Of a DNA stretch of 32,728 nt, positions 1-7,944 are shown piece by piece. A program made the translations under genes and the position numbers. Within the stretch, counting starts at the first letter, position 1. Every line of letters begins with the position of its first letter. This stretch comes from Desulfovibrio sp. (lineage in GTDB: Bacteria > Desulfobacterota > Desulfovibrionia > Desulfovibrionales > Desulfovibrionaceae). The notes below the pieces were generated by a model that saw only the letters and a program-made list of their open reading frames with translations, was not told where the DNA came from and did no database searches. The stretch is from NCBI GenBank assembly GCA_017454325.1, contig JAFTDG010000129.1, forward strand, positions 1-32,728, written 5' to 3'.

Positions 1-76
1 ATAAAGCATAAAAGGAAGGATGTGCCTTTAAGATGGACTGTATGTCTGCTGCTGATAAAAACAAAATTACGATAGT
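1..76. other. Left edge, no supported gene
   Basis: This stretch lies downstream of the stop codon of the minus-strand lipoprotein gene. One plus-strand frame is open from base 1 to a TAG at 73-75, so the last 24 codons of an incoming gene are possible, but nothing in that short peptide is recognisable. A weak 5-bp hairpin (aaagg/ccttt) lies near bases 11-29. I see no other structure. Confidence 0.3.
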
Positions 77-799
77 CTATAAACTGCGTTCCTCAAGTCC
101 GCTGCAGGTAGGCGCAGTCCTATCAGGAGGTGTTGTGACGGTCTCAAGCCCAGGCAGCAGGTCGTGCACTTCTGTGGGAGGGACAAGCGGGTCCACCGCA
201 TCCCTGTGCACAACCTTGCTGTCACGTACATAAAGTGAACAGGCCAGACCAAAACATTCATAGATAGCTGCAAGAGTGCCTTCAAGTCTTTCTTTTTCAT
301 TCCGTGGCGAGGGCACGAGCACATAGTAGGTGCGGGTGCGTCCACCCCGTTTGGGCTCCACCATACAGGAGACAATCCATTCATCCTGCCCGTCATTATC
401 CCAGTCGGCTATTGCCGTCATATTAACAACAATTTTTTGTGTTGCATGGTCTATGCTGAAGCCGTTATCCCAGTGACGTACGCGACTGTCTGGCTGGAGA
501 GTAGCGGCGAAAGACGTGCCGAGATAGATGTCATGCACAGTATCGGGCTGCTGCATAAAAGAAGGAGAAAGATGGTGGAAGAGAATATTCCCGTAATGTT
601 GCATGCCTGCGAAGGAAAGGGGAGCTATATAGTTGCCGGCAGCATCCAGCAGATTACGGGCCTGCATTTCCCCAGTCATATTGTGCGCCATTTGGAGAAA
701 TGCCTTTTTTTCCACAACAACAATGGGCCGTGTTGCACATCCGGTAAGCAGACAGCTCATACAAAAAAGTATCCAGAATTTTCCCCAAAACATGTGCAT
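77..799 (-). CDS. Putative outer-membrane lipoprotein, function unknown
   Basis: The 240-residue product starts with a short signal peptide ending in a lipobox (LLTGC, Cys21), so it should be lipid-anchored. The residue after the cysteine is Ala, not Asp, which by the usual +2 rule favours the outer membrane. The first ATG is chosen because an AGGAG sits 5 bases upstream (complement of 805-809). Near residues 130-140 is an Asp-rich loop (DWDNDGQDE) like the calcium-binding loops of EF-hand or FG-GAP type repeats. The rest is not recognised. It diverges from an HlyD-type adaptor gene across 187 bases, which may mean shared control of envelope functions. The lipoprotein call is secure; the role is unknown. 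Confidence 0.75.
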   Translation of the reverse strand: MHMFWGKFWILFCMSCLLTGCATRPIVVVEKKAFLQMAHNMTGEMQARNLLDAAGNYIAPLSFAGMQHYGNILFHHLSPSFMQQPDTVHDIYLGTSFAATLQPDSRVRHWDNGFSIDHATQKIVVNMTAIADWDNDGQDEWIVSCMVEPKRGGRTRTYYVLVPSPRNEKERLEGTLAAIYECFGLACSLYVRDSKVVHRDAVDPLVPPTEVHDLLPGLETVTTPPDRTAPTCSGLEERSL

Positions 800-941
800 T
801 GCAACTCCTGGCGCTGCGATAACGATTATTCAGTCAATTGGTGAGGTTTTTGTATGCGTATGTACGTGTGTTGTAAAGTCAGAATGCAGTATGGCATGAC
901 ATCTGCATAAAATCGTCATACGGATTAACAGAGCCACATAT

Positions 942-970
942 TTGACACCATTGTCTGCGGATAATAAATA
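942..970 (+). promoter_or_regulatory. Candidate promoter before the HlyD-type gene
   Basis: A perfect TTGACA at 942-947 is followed after 17 bases by TAAATA at 965-970, close to a sigma-70 promoter. The start site would fall very near the Shine-Dalgarno at 977-980, giving an unusually short leader, so the call is weak. Confidence 0.3.
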
Positions 971-986
971 ATTTTTGGAGCGCAGT

Positions 987-2177
987 ATGGTTGATGCCCC
1001 CCTCTCAGTTGAAATGCCAAATAGCAAGCCAGAGCAAAAACGCCCTATGTGGGTACGGCTTGTACCAGTATGGGTACTTCTTGGTTGTGCTGCCGGACTG
1101 TACTCGTGGGTGTTGGCGGGCAGAGTAGTCAGTACTTGGGGTACGCTTGATGCACTGGTTTATCCTATTGCTTCTGATTTTTCTGCCACAGTCGTGGCCG
1201 TCAATGTTCGTGAGGGCGATACTGTGCATGAGGGACAAGCCATTGCCCAGCTGGACGTACGCGAGGCGGAGCGGCAATTACGCGCAGCATCCCGCGAGGT
1301 TGCTAGGTTCCGTACTTCTGTGGGCGCTTTGAGTATGGAAGATCTTGCCGAACGTCTTAAGACAGCGCAGGCATTTGAACAGGACATAACGCGGCGTATT
1401 GCCAGTGCACGTCATAATGAGGCTGCGAAGAATAAACAACGTCAAGAGCTTGTGACAAAACATGTGCAGGCACAGCTGGCCCTGCGTACGCTGGAAGCAC
1501 AGGGTGGGGAGCGCACTGTAGGGAAATCGCGCTATGCCGCAGTACGTGAGGCAGAGGAAAAGGCGCGTCATGCCATGGAGCAGGCCCATGCTGCCTATGA
1601 GGAGGCCAGCCTGATGCGTGCAGCGCTCGATCAGGAGCTGGCTCATGTGCGTGAAGAAAATCTGCGCTATAGGCAATGGGCGTCGCACCATCGGCATACC
1701 ATGCCCAACTATACACAGAATGCGTTGACGCATAGAGAAACACTGCGCAACAATGGTCAGATGACAGACAATAATCTCTACGCGCCCAGGGAAGGACTAG
1801 TGCTCAAGACGCTGGCTGTACCGGGACAGATCCTCCAGGCGGGAGAACCTGTGGCCCTGTTGCTGCCCAGTGGAGAAGCTGTGCGAAACGCATACTGGGT
1901 TATGGCCTATTTCCCACAAGAAGAGGGAGCACGGATTAAGGCCGGACAAAAATGCTCACTCAGTGTGAAAGGAGAGAATGAGCATTTATCCGGCAAGGTA
2001 TATGATTTGCTTGCACCACAGCCTCTTCCAGATGCAGCTCATACGGCTGATGACAACAGGGATGCTGTGGCACTTTTTATACCGGCGCGGGTGCTGGTTG
2101 ATAACAGGGATGCACGCATCCTCATGCCAGGCGTTGAGGTAAGTTGCGTTGTGAGCACACGCAGTATCTTGCCATAG
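987..2177 (+). CDS. HlyD/EmrA-type membrane fusion protein
   Basis: The 396-residue protein has a short cytoplasmic N-terminus and one membrane segment at about residues 24-45. A biotinyl-lipoyl-like half follows (VNVREGDTVHEGQAIAQLD), then a long charged alpha-helical hairpin, then the second lipoyl half (LYAPREGLVLKTLAVPGQ) and a beta-barrel region. This is the standard order for the periplasmic adaptor of a tripartite efflux or secretion system. An upstream TTG at 975 is also open, but GGAG at 977-980 with 6 bases of spacing points to the ATG at 987. No MFS, ABC or RND pump gene and no outer-membrane channel lies next to it; the following gene converges, 3 bases away. It is thus an orphan adaptor here, with a partner elsewhere or upstream of the window. 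Family call firm, substrate unknown. Confidence 0.85.
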   Translation: MVDAPLSVEMPNSKPEQKRPMWVRLVPVWVLLGCAAGLYSWVLAGRVVSTWGTLDALVYPIASDFSATVVAVNVREGDTVHEGQAIAQLDVREAERQLRAASREVARFRTSVGALSMEDLAERLKTAQAFEQDITRRIASARHNEAAKNKQRQELVTKHVQAQLALRTLEAQGGERTVGKSRYAAVREAEEKARHAMEQAHAAYEEASLMRAALDQELAHVREENLRYRQWASHHRHTMPNYTQNALTHRETLRNNGQMTDNNLYAPREGLVLKTLAVPGQILQAGEPVALLLPSGEAVRNAYWVMAYFPQEEGARIKAGQKCSLSVKGENEHLSGKVYDLLAPQPLPDAAHTADDNRDAVALFIPARVLVDNRDARILMPGVEVSCVVSTRSILP

Positions 2178-2180
2178 GTA

Positions 2181-3929
2181 TCAGGTGGCGGAGGTATCAA
2201 GCTCTGTCAAATGCGTTCGTGCGAAATCCAAGCTCGGATCCAGATCCAGTGCAGCGGCAAGATGCTTGCGGGCAGCATCAGTATTACCAAGAAATTTTTC
2301 GCACAGCCCTAAATTGGCAAGGTCAATGGCTGAACCCTTGTCTATGTGCAGCACAGCCTGAAAAGCAGCAGCAGCCTGTGTATAATTCCCTGTCTTGAAG
2401 CGGGCCACACCAAGCAGGTTGGCATATTCCTTCATTTCCGGACAGAGGTCAGCGGCTTCTTCCAAAGCTGGTAGAGCCTCCTTCCAGCGGCCTTCCATGG
2501 TATCTGCATACCCCTGATAAAAAATGGCAAGAGCGCGCGCATCGGTATCTGGTTGCAGAGGAACCGCAGATGCAAAGGCTGTACGTGCTTCTTCATAGTT
2601 AGAGGCACGCAGTGCCAGCATGCCTTTGAAGAATGGCAAGAAGTGCGCATTTGGATAGCACGTGGCCAGTACGTCAAGCCCATGTAGGGCATCGGCAATA
2701 TTGCTTTCCTCTGCAATTTTGCGGCCCACGAAGAGGCCCAGACTTTCATTCTTGTCTCGTTCACGAAATTCCAGCCCGGGCACAATACTATAGTGTGTCG
2801 GTATGCCAATGGCGGGGTGTGTAGTTTCTACAGCAAAGACTTCCAAAGGTGCCATCTGGTGTATGGCCGTACGCAGTTCTGCACAAATGTCATTGCAGGA
2901 TACGCTCGGCAAGTGTGAAAGCGGTACGCTGGGCCCCTGCAGTAGCCACTGTATCTGGTCAGGATGTGTGAATTTGGGGAGCCCTGATGCTTCATAACAG
3001 GCGTTGGTGCAGAAATCACCGGCCAGCTGTGCAACTTCAGTAACCGCACGGATGGCAGCTTTGGCAGGAGAAGACGCAGTGCCTGCAGTGAAAACGATTT
3101 CCGAACTGTGTGGGAAGGTTGCCGGGTCCCAGGCCAAGGCAGCCACGGTGGGCAAAGGCATGCCTTGAGAAACGTCTTTAAGTGTCAGACGTATGCCCTC
3201 GCGAGCAAATGAAGCCTGCAGCCCGTAAAGGACGCTGTCTTCTTTACAAGAAGCCGGTTCAATGGTGGGAAGTTGTGGGCGCAGGCGATCAATGCGACAA
3301 CATACATGTCGTTCCACCAGTTCGCAAAGACCTTGCAACAGCGATTCTTCATTCGTATTCCCGGCAGAAGTGCCATTAAACTCTCCAAGCAGTTTGAACC
3401 AGTCCAGCGGCAGCCATGTAATTCTGCCATCTAGTAGTCGTGTAGCCGGATAAAACTGCCACGGTGTTAGATTGAGTACCAGGCGCGCTTTTTCATGTGG
3501 AAGACTGTCATGTACGGAAAGCAGTATATCATGGACGGGCAGCAGATCACTGCCGAAGCGCGATTCGGCTTCGTACCATGTTGCGCTGACCATGTGCGGC
3601 CTTTGCTGCCAGAAACTGAAAAAAGCATAGCGCTCCATCAGCTCCATGAGTGCAGAAGCTTCTGCTTGTTCTGGTGAGGAACCTTTGCCCATTTGTTTGC
3701 GTACGGGCATGATGCGTTTCGCATCTGTACCGCATTCGCTCAGAAAAACGGGTATGCCCAGCCTGCCAGTATCTATACGACGTGTGCGGGCAAGGATGTC
3801 AAGCCCACTGCCTGTCAAGCAGGTACGTACGTGGGCAATGGTGTCTGCCGGCGTTATAGCCTTGTCTAGATCTTGTGTGTATGTCTTGGGGCAGGAGTGC
3901 AGAATAATACGTGGGGGCTGTGTGCTCAT
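2181..3929 (-). CDS. YcaO-domain protein with C-terminal TPR repeats
   Basis: The 582-residue protein has a YcaO domain at about residues 30-400. Its ATP/Mg-binding signatures are visible as SPEQAEASALMELMERYAF (85-103), GTSAGNTNEE (186-195) and ELVERH (203-208). From about residue 415 to the end it carries tetratricopeptide repeats (for example YEEARTAFASAVPLQPD). YcaO proteins phosphorylate peptide backbone amides to form azolines or thioamides, or assist other modifications; the E. coli YcaO, also with a C-terminal TPR part, is tied to RimO methylthiolation of ribosomal protein S12. The gene overlaps the preceding methyltransferase gene by 4 bases (ATGA), implying translational coupling and joint function. 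No precursor peptide or dehydrogenase is visible nearby. Family secure; substrate unknown. Confidence 0.9.
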   Translation of the reverse strand: MSTQPPRIILHSCPKTYTQDLDKAITPADTIAHVRTCLTGSGLDILARTRRIDTGRLGIPVFLSECGTDAKRIMPVRKQMGKGSSPEQAEASALMELMERYAFFSFWQQRPHMVSATWYEAESRFGSDLLPVHDILLSVHDSLPHEKARLVLNLTPWQFYPATRLLDGRITWLPLDWFKLLGEFNGTSAGNTNEESLLQGLCELVERHVCCRIDRLRPQLPTIEPASCKEDSVLYGLQASFAREGIRLTLKDVSQGMPLPTVAALAWDPATFPHSSEIVFTAGTASSPAKAAIRAVTEVAQLAGDFCTNACYEASGLPKFTHPDQIQWLLQGPSVPLSHLPSVSCNDICAELRTAIHQMAPLEVFAVETTHPAIGIPTHYSIVPGLEFRERDKNESLGLFVGRKIAEESNIADALHGLDVLATCYPNAHFLPFFKGMLALRASNYEEARTAFASAVPLQPDTDARALAIFYQGYADTMEGRWKEALPALEEAADLCPEMKEYANLLGVARFKTGNYTQAAAAFQAVLHIDKGSAIDLANLGLCEKFLGNTDAARKHLAAALDLDPSLDFARTHLTELDTSAT

Positions 3930-4690
3930 GGACGCTCCAAAATAAGAATACTGTAGATGCGGCGCTGACTTTCATTATCATTGTCGTGTGCCGTAACACC
4001 AATATGACCTTCTGTCATGCGGAAGCTTCTGGCTGCCAGCTTGGCAAAACGTGGCTTGGCACGCGCAATATCTGTGCAGAAAAAAGCCTTGCCGCCCGGA
4101 GCGAGGTGGCGTTCAATAAATTTGATGAGTGGGCGGTGCAAGTCATCAAGGTAAAGTATTTCCGAGGCGGCAATCATATCAAAAGCATTGGGGAAACGTG
4201 CATCACGCCATGGCGCTGTAACATCAAGACGGGCTACGGTAATGCGCTCGCTAAGACCGTTGCGCAACACATTGGCCTCGGCAAACATTAAGGCTTGTGT
4301 AACGGCATCGGTAAGCAAAATACGGGAAAAACCGTAACGAGCTGCGATAAGGCTCAGTACGCCACAACCACTCCCTAGCTCCAGAAGTGATTTTCCTTCT
4401 GGAGCATATTTGCGCAGGAATCTACCAAGTACAAAGGAGCCTGGCCAGATTTTGGCCCAAAGGGGTAAATCTTTGAGCGGATTACGGATTGCTTTACGTT
4501 GCAGCAGCTTATCAACATGAGCCTGCATGTTGCGGATGGCAAGAACTTCCAGCACAGTATCGTCAACGTGCAAAGGTTCAAATTCCACTGTAAAGTCGGT
4601 ACAGATTTTTTGGAGTAGCAGGTCTAGTTTCTGTTGATCTTGCTTTGAGGGGGCCTGCACTGCAGGTGAAGTAGTTGGGGATGGTGTCAT
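3926..4690 (-). CDS. Class I SAM-dependent methyltransferase, METTL/ETFBKMT-like
   Basis: The 254-residue protein has a Rossmann-fold SAM-binding motif LELGSGCG at residues 103-110, preceded by PLWAKIWPGS (76-85). That Trp/Pro-rich segment just before motif I is typical of family-16 protein lysine methyltransferases such as the ETF-beta methyltransferase. The post-I acidic motif LLTDAV and a motif II-like IAASEILYLDDLH follow. It is the first gene of an operon with the YcaO-TPR gene (4-base overlap), and it diverges from prmA, another protein methyltransferase. I infer a protein or peptide substrate, but small-molecule substrates are possible in this fold. Start at 4690 is the first ATG after a Ser/Thr/Pro-free upstream region and gives an unstructured N-terminal 15 residues; a later start cannot be excluded. 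Confidence 0.8.
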   Translation of the reverse strand: MTPSPTTSPAVQAPSKQDQQKLDLLLQKICTDFTVEFEPLHVDDTVLEVLAIRNMQAHVDKLLQRKAIRNPLKDLPLWAKIWPGSFVLGRFLRKYAPEGKSLLELGSGCGVLSLIAARYGFSRILLTDAVTQALMFAEANVLRNGLSERITVARLDVTAPWRDARFPNAFDMIAASEILYLDDLHRPLIKFIERHLAPGGKAFFCTDIARAKPRFAKLAARSFRMTEGHIGVTAHDNDNESQRRIYSILILERP

Positions 4691-4796
4691 GCCATTTCCT
4701 TGGTCAAGAAAGATTGACTAGGGTACAGTATACGTTATCGAAGATTAAGACAATACCAAGTATTTTACTATATTTTATACCTTACTTGCCTGTGGC

Positions 4797-4825
4797 TCGA
4801 CCTGGCATGAGAAGTCTGCCATAAT
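4797..4825 (+). promoter_or_regulatory. prmA: Candidate promoter for prmA
   Basis: TCGACC at 4797-4802 and CATAAT at 4820-4825 are 17 bases apart and each matches 4 or 5 of 6 sigma-70 consensus bases. It lies in the 168-base divergent region between the methyltransferase operon and prmA, which must hold a promoter for each side. Confidence 0.25.
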
Positions 4826-4858
4826 GAGGTTTCTGATTGCAGAGAAAGGAGTTGAAGC

Positions 4859-5707
4859 ATGAAACCAATAATTCGTTTTGAGGTAACAGTGCCTGAAAAT
4901 GATACGGAGCCAGTTACTGGCTTTCTTGCTTTGCATGTGCCTTTTGGCTGGGAGGAAGAGCGATTGGCCAGCGGTGCAACGTGTTTTCGCATCCACAATG
5001 AAAACATGGATTTTATAGATGGATTGCATCATGCACTGCAAGCCGCCTTTCCTGAAGTGCAGTGTTCAAAAAACATGTTAGAAGGACAGGACTGGCTCAG
5101 TGCCTGGCGCCAGTTTTTTACTCCTGTGACCTGTGGCAGCCGTTTTGTAGTGCTCCCTCCATGGCTGGCAGAAACTCAGGATTTTCCAGACAGGACAAAA
5201 GTTCTTATTGAGCCCAAAAGCGCGTTTGGCACAGGGCATCATGCCACCACAGCCTTGTGTCTTACTGTTTTGAGCGGATTGCTGGATTCAGGTAGGGTAC
5301 ATGAAGGGCAGAACTTCCTCGATTTGGGTACGGGCTCGGGGGTATTGGGCATTGCCTGTTGCAAGAGCGGTCTTATTGGTGAAGGCTTTGACATTGATCC
5401 CCTGGCCATTGATAACGCATTAGAGAACCGTGCCCTCAACAAGGCCGAAGGTTTTCTGCCACGTATCGGCAGCATTGATGGCCTAGCAGGTTGTACATTT
5501 GATTTGATTTTGGCAAATATTCTGGCCCGACCTCTGATAGAGATGGCCCCGTATTTATGTCAGGCTCTTAGAGATAGCGGGTGTCTTGTACTGTCCGGTC
5601 TGCTGACAATACAGGCAAACGATGTGGTTACAGCTTATGCAGCCCAGGGCCTGCCCGCTCCTCGGCGTGAAGTGGACGGTGAGTGGTGCGCACTTGTCTG
5701 GCAATAG
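4859..5707 (+). CDS. prmA: Ribosomal protein L11 methyltransferase
   Basis: The 282-residue product is a normal-length PrmA. The N-terminal half is the L11-recognition region. The catalytic part shows the family hallmarks KSAFGTGHHATTALCL, the SAM motif LDLGTGSGVLGI and DLILANILARPL. PrmA trimethylates lysines and the N-terminus of L11 in the cytoplasm. The start is set by AAGGAG at 4846-4851, 7 bases before the ATG. The gene begins a plus-strand transcript and is followed by two small membrane-protein ORFs. Confidence 0.95.
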   Translation: MKPIIRFEVTVPENDTEPVTGFLALHVPFGWEEERLASGATCFRIHNENMDFIDGLHHALQAAFPEVQCSKNMLEGQDWLSAWRQFFTPVTCGSRFVVLPPWLAETQDFPDRTKVLIEPKSAFGTGHHATTALCLTVLSGLLDSGRVHEGQNFLDLGTGSGVLGIACCKSGLIGEGFDIDPLAIDNALENRALNKAEGFLPRIGSIDGLAGCTFDLILANILARPLIEMAPYLCQALRDSGCLVLSGLLTIQANDVVTAYAAQGLPAPRREVDGEWCALVWQ

Positions 5708-5796
5708 AGGCCAGTCTTGTTCTGTTGTTCTCTACGTGCAACGCACGGACAGAGAGTTTGGCGGTGGCACAGTACATACTGTTACCATCAGAAAGC

Positions 5797-6045
5797 ATGA
5801 CAACTTGGCTATGGATTGTAGTATTGTTGGTCGGTGCTGCCGTACAAATCGTAGGCGTTTGCAAACAGCAACGTATTCTGCTGGCTATGGGAACTGTTTT
5901 CGTCTGTTGCGCTGCGTGCTATGACAGAGATCCCGTACTGGTCGTGGGGCAGCTGCTCATTACCATTGCTTTTTGGCATCGTGCATCAAAAGATCCCCAG
6001 GGACTGAGCTCAAAAGACAGTTCTAGAAAACGGGGGTCACAATAG
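5797..6045 (+). CDS. Small membrane protein, possibly LAB_N-like
   Basis: From the ATG at 5797 the frame gives 82 residues. A hydrophobic helix at residues 4-20 (WLWIVVLLVGAAVQIV) is followed by a second hydrophobic stretch, and then DRDPVLVVGQLLITIAFW. The segment DPVLVVGQ resembles the DPVF.LGQ motif of the lipid-A-disaccharide synthase N-terminal (LAB_N) family of small membrane proteins. The FWxxS part of that family is not seen, so this is only a suggestion. The tail is basic and soluble. The frame is open from 5683, inside the end of prmA, but the upstream residues look unlike a protein start. No good Shine-Dalgarno precedes 5797. It is a real-looking membrane ORF of unproven function. 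Confidence 0.5.
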   Translation: MTTWLWIVVLLVGAAVQIVGVCKQQRILLAMGTVFVCCAACYDRDPVLVVGQLLITIAFWHRASKDPQGLSSKDSSRKRGSQ

Positions 6046-6087
6046 CACAAGCAATACGACGTAATATGATAATTTCAGGAGCAAGCA

Positions 6088-6240
6088 GTGAATGATAAAC
6101 TGATGGTGGCCGGCGTGGCTGGGCTTTCGTTTTTTCTTGGTGTACTGGTTGGTAGCAGCAGCTATCCGTGGACGACGTTTGCCATCTGTATGGTTGTAGG
6201 GGCGGCGACAGCCTGCATTATGTATCTCATGCGGCGATGA
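6088..6240 (+). CDS. 50-residue two-helix membrane protein
   Basis: A GTG at 6088 preceded by AGGAG (6077-6081) opens a 51-codon frame ending in TGA at 6238-6240. The product has two hydrophobic helices, around MVAGVAGLSFFLGVLVG and FAICMVVGAATACIMYL. A short polar turn (SSSYPWT) joins them, and the C-terminus is basic (MRR), which fits a small inner-membrane protein with both ends cytoplasmic. It lies 42 bases downstream of the previous small membrane ORF and converges on ddl 42 bases away. I do not recognise the family. The Shine-Dalgarno and coherent hydrophobicity support it as a real gene. Confidence 0.55.
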   Translation: MNDKLMVAGVAGLSFFLGVLVGSSSYPWTTFAICMVVGAATACIMYLMRR

Positions 6241-6282
6241 GCCTGAGGAAATGAATGCCTTGCACGTGACACATGGAACTGA

Positions 6283-7197
6283 TTAAGCTCTGGCACATTG
6301 TTGCAACCCAAGCTCTATAAGACGTTCAAGTAGTTGACCGAAATCCAGCCCTATGGCTGCTGCTTCCTGAGGTACCAGACTGGTTGCCGTCATACCTGGC
6401 AAGGTATTAACCTCGAGAATAGTGAGCGTGTCATCGGAGCCTAGTATAAAATCCGTTCTGCTGTAGCCCCAAAGGCCGAGTGCCCTGTGTGCAGCTAACG
6501 CCAGCTCCTGCACACGGTGCGTTAGCGCAGGAGAAAGCGGTGCTGGGCATATTTCATGTGCACCGCCTTGGGCATATTTGCTTTCATAATCAAAGAAATC
6601 ACCAGAAATGGGTTCAATGAGAATGGGGGGCAGGGGATCGTCTCCAAGAATACCACAGGTCACTTCGCGCCCTGACAGAACAGGTTCAAGCAGCACTTCA
6701 TCACCCGCTGCAAAGATGGGATTTATCAGTTTTTGCAATGCTGTTACGTCCGCAGCGCGCCCTGTACGCAGGGACGAACCGCCCGTATTGCTCTTGACAA
6801 AAAGTGGAAAAGGCAGACGCGGTTGCCAGGTTGTCGAAGGTGGGCAGGGAAGAAACTCCCAGTCAGCAGTGGGCAGACCCATATGCCGAAATACCTGCTT
6901 GGCTGCACTTTTGTTGAGAGCAAGAAAAGATCCGGCTGGTCCAGCCCCTTGATACGGACAGTGCACGCGATCAAGGAGGGCCTGAACCAAGCCGTCTTCC
7001 CCAGGTCTGCCATGAAGGTTGATGAGGGCAAAATCGTGTCGAGTCGCTGTATCCAGTAAGCGATCAAAACCGTCAAGCAGCTCAAAAAACGTTACACTGT
7101 GGCCACGTGCTTCCAAGGCCGTGCGCATGGCACGTGCCCCATTGAGAGAAACTTCACGCTCCGTTGACCACCCGCCCGCAATCAAAAGAATCTTCAT
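6283..7197 (-). CDS. ddl: D-alanine--D-alanine ligase
   Basis: The 304-residue product is a standard-length ATP-grasp Ddl. It makes the D-Ala-D-Ala dipeptide for peptidoglycan. Visible hallmarks are the N-terminal GGWSTEREVSLNGA, the LHGRPGEDG loop, FVKSNTGGSS in the ATP-binding region, GREVTCGILG, and the metal/substrate motif EVNTLPGMT near the C-terminus. The frame is open to 7314, but the ATG at 7197 (MKILLIAGG) matches the family start. It overlaps the end of the upstream HD-domain gene by 44 bases, so the two are probably translationally coupled. Confidence 0.95.
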   Translation of the reverse strand: MKILLIAGGWSTEREVSLNGARAMRTALEARGHSVTFFELLDGFDRLLDTATRHDFALINLHGRPGEDGLVQALLDRVHCPYQGAGPAGSFLALNKSAAKQVFRHMGLPTADWEFLPCPPSTTWQPRLPFPLFVKSNTGGSSLRTGRAADVTALQKLINPIFAAGDEVLLEPVLSGREVTCGILGDDPLPPILIEPISGDFFDYESKYAQGGAHEICPAPLSPALTHRVQELALAAHRALGLWGYSRTDFILGSDDTLTILEVNTLPGMTATSLVPQEAAAIGLDFGQLLERLIELGLQQCARA

Positions 7198-7822
7198 GAA
7201 GCGACATCCCCAACAGCGCTTCAAGAGCGCATTCAATATGTTGTCCCTGTTCGTAGGCAGCTGAAATCCCTGCACGTGCTTCCTTTGTGCTGCCATATCT
7301 GTCAAGTAGATCATCGTACCTTTCTTGCAGCGTTACGCAGGCATCGTGCTGTATGCGTTTGTCCGCATAGATAACAAAGAAAGGCAAGGAGCAGATTACA
7401 GGGCCTTCAGGCAGGGGCCATGGCCACCAGACGTGTAGTATGACACCCTGTGCTATGGCGTAGTTGTGCGTTTCAGCAACAACCCAAGACGCTCCCACCT
7501 GGGCATGACTGCCGCCATGGCGTACACAATAGGTTTTGGCAATATCATGTAAAAGACCGCTGGCATGAACTTCATCGATGTTCACGACAAAGCCCAATTC
7601 TGATGCACGGCGTGCTAACGTTGTGGCCACATGAGCGACCAGTAAAGAATGCCGTCGTATATTGGGCAACATGTCGTATTTATTCCATAACGCAAAGCAA
7701 GCTGTATCATCTGGCACAGGACGCGAGAAATCTGCACGGCACAGCTCTGGAAGGTAGGGCAGGCCGTCCAGGGAACGCGTAAAACCGGGAAATGGTCGTT
7801 GCTGACTGGATTCACTGTTCAT
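7154..7822 (-). CDS. HD-domain phosphohydrolase
   Basis: From the ATG at 7822 the product is 222 residues with an HD domain. RRHSLLVAHVATTLA supplies the first His, ASGLLHDIAKTYC the His-Asp pair, and later segments the remaining ligands. HD proteins of this type are metal-dependent phosphohydrolases, often on nucleotides or RNA; the substrate here cannot be read from sequence. The frame stays open upstream to 7909, but those 29 residues lack conserved features. No strong Shine-Dalgarno marks either start. The 3' end overlaps ddl by 44 bases. Family secure, start and substrate uncertain. Confidence 0.8.
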   Translation of the reverse strand: MNSESSQQRPFPGFTRSLDGLPYLPELCRADFSRPVPDDTACFALWNKYDMLPNIRRHSLLVAHVATTLARRASELGFVVNIDEVHASGLLHDIAKTYCVRHGGSHAQVGASWVVAETHNYAIAQGVILHVWWPWPLPEGPVICSLPFFVIYADKRIQHDACVTLQERYDDLLDRYGSTKEARAGISAAYEQGQHIECALEALLGMSLHEDSFDCGRVVNGA

Positions 7823-7858
7823 TTGATAAGTATGCCATTGCTGCACTGAGAAGGCAAG

Positions 7859-7879
7859 ATAAAGGTCTGAAATAAAGGT
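7859..7879. repeat. Short direct repeat ATAAAGGT x2
   Basis: ATAAAGGT occurs at 7859-7866 and again at 7872-7879, a 13-base period, in the 122-base gap between the TetR gene and the HD-domain gene. It might be a pair of protein-binding half sites upstream of the HD gene, or chance. Confidence 0.3.
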
Positions 7880-7944
7880 TCCGTCGCGCAGGCAAAACCC
7901 CTGTGGCATGAAGCAAAGTTGTCTGAAAAAGGCTTATTGGTTCC

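Noticed and set aside
437..844. A 135-codon plus-strand ORF opposite the lipoprotein gene
   Set aside because: The minus-strand frame has a Shine-Dalgarno, signal peptide and lipobox; the plus-strand product has none of these.
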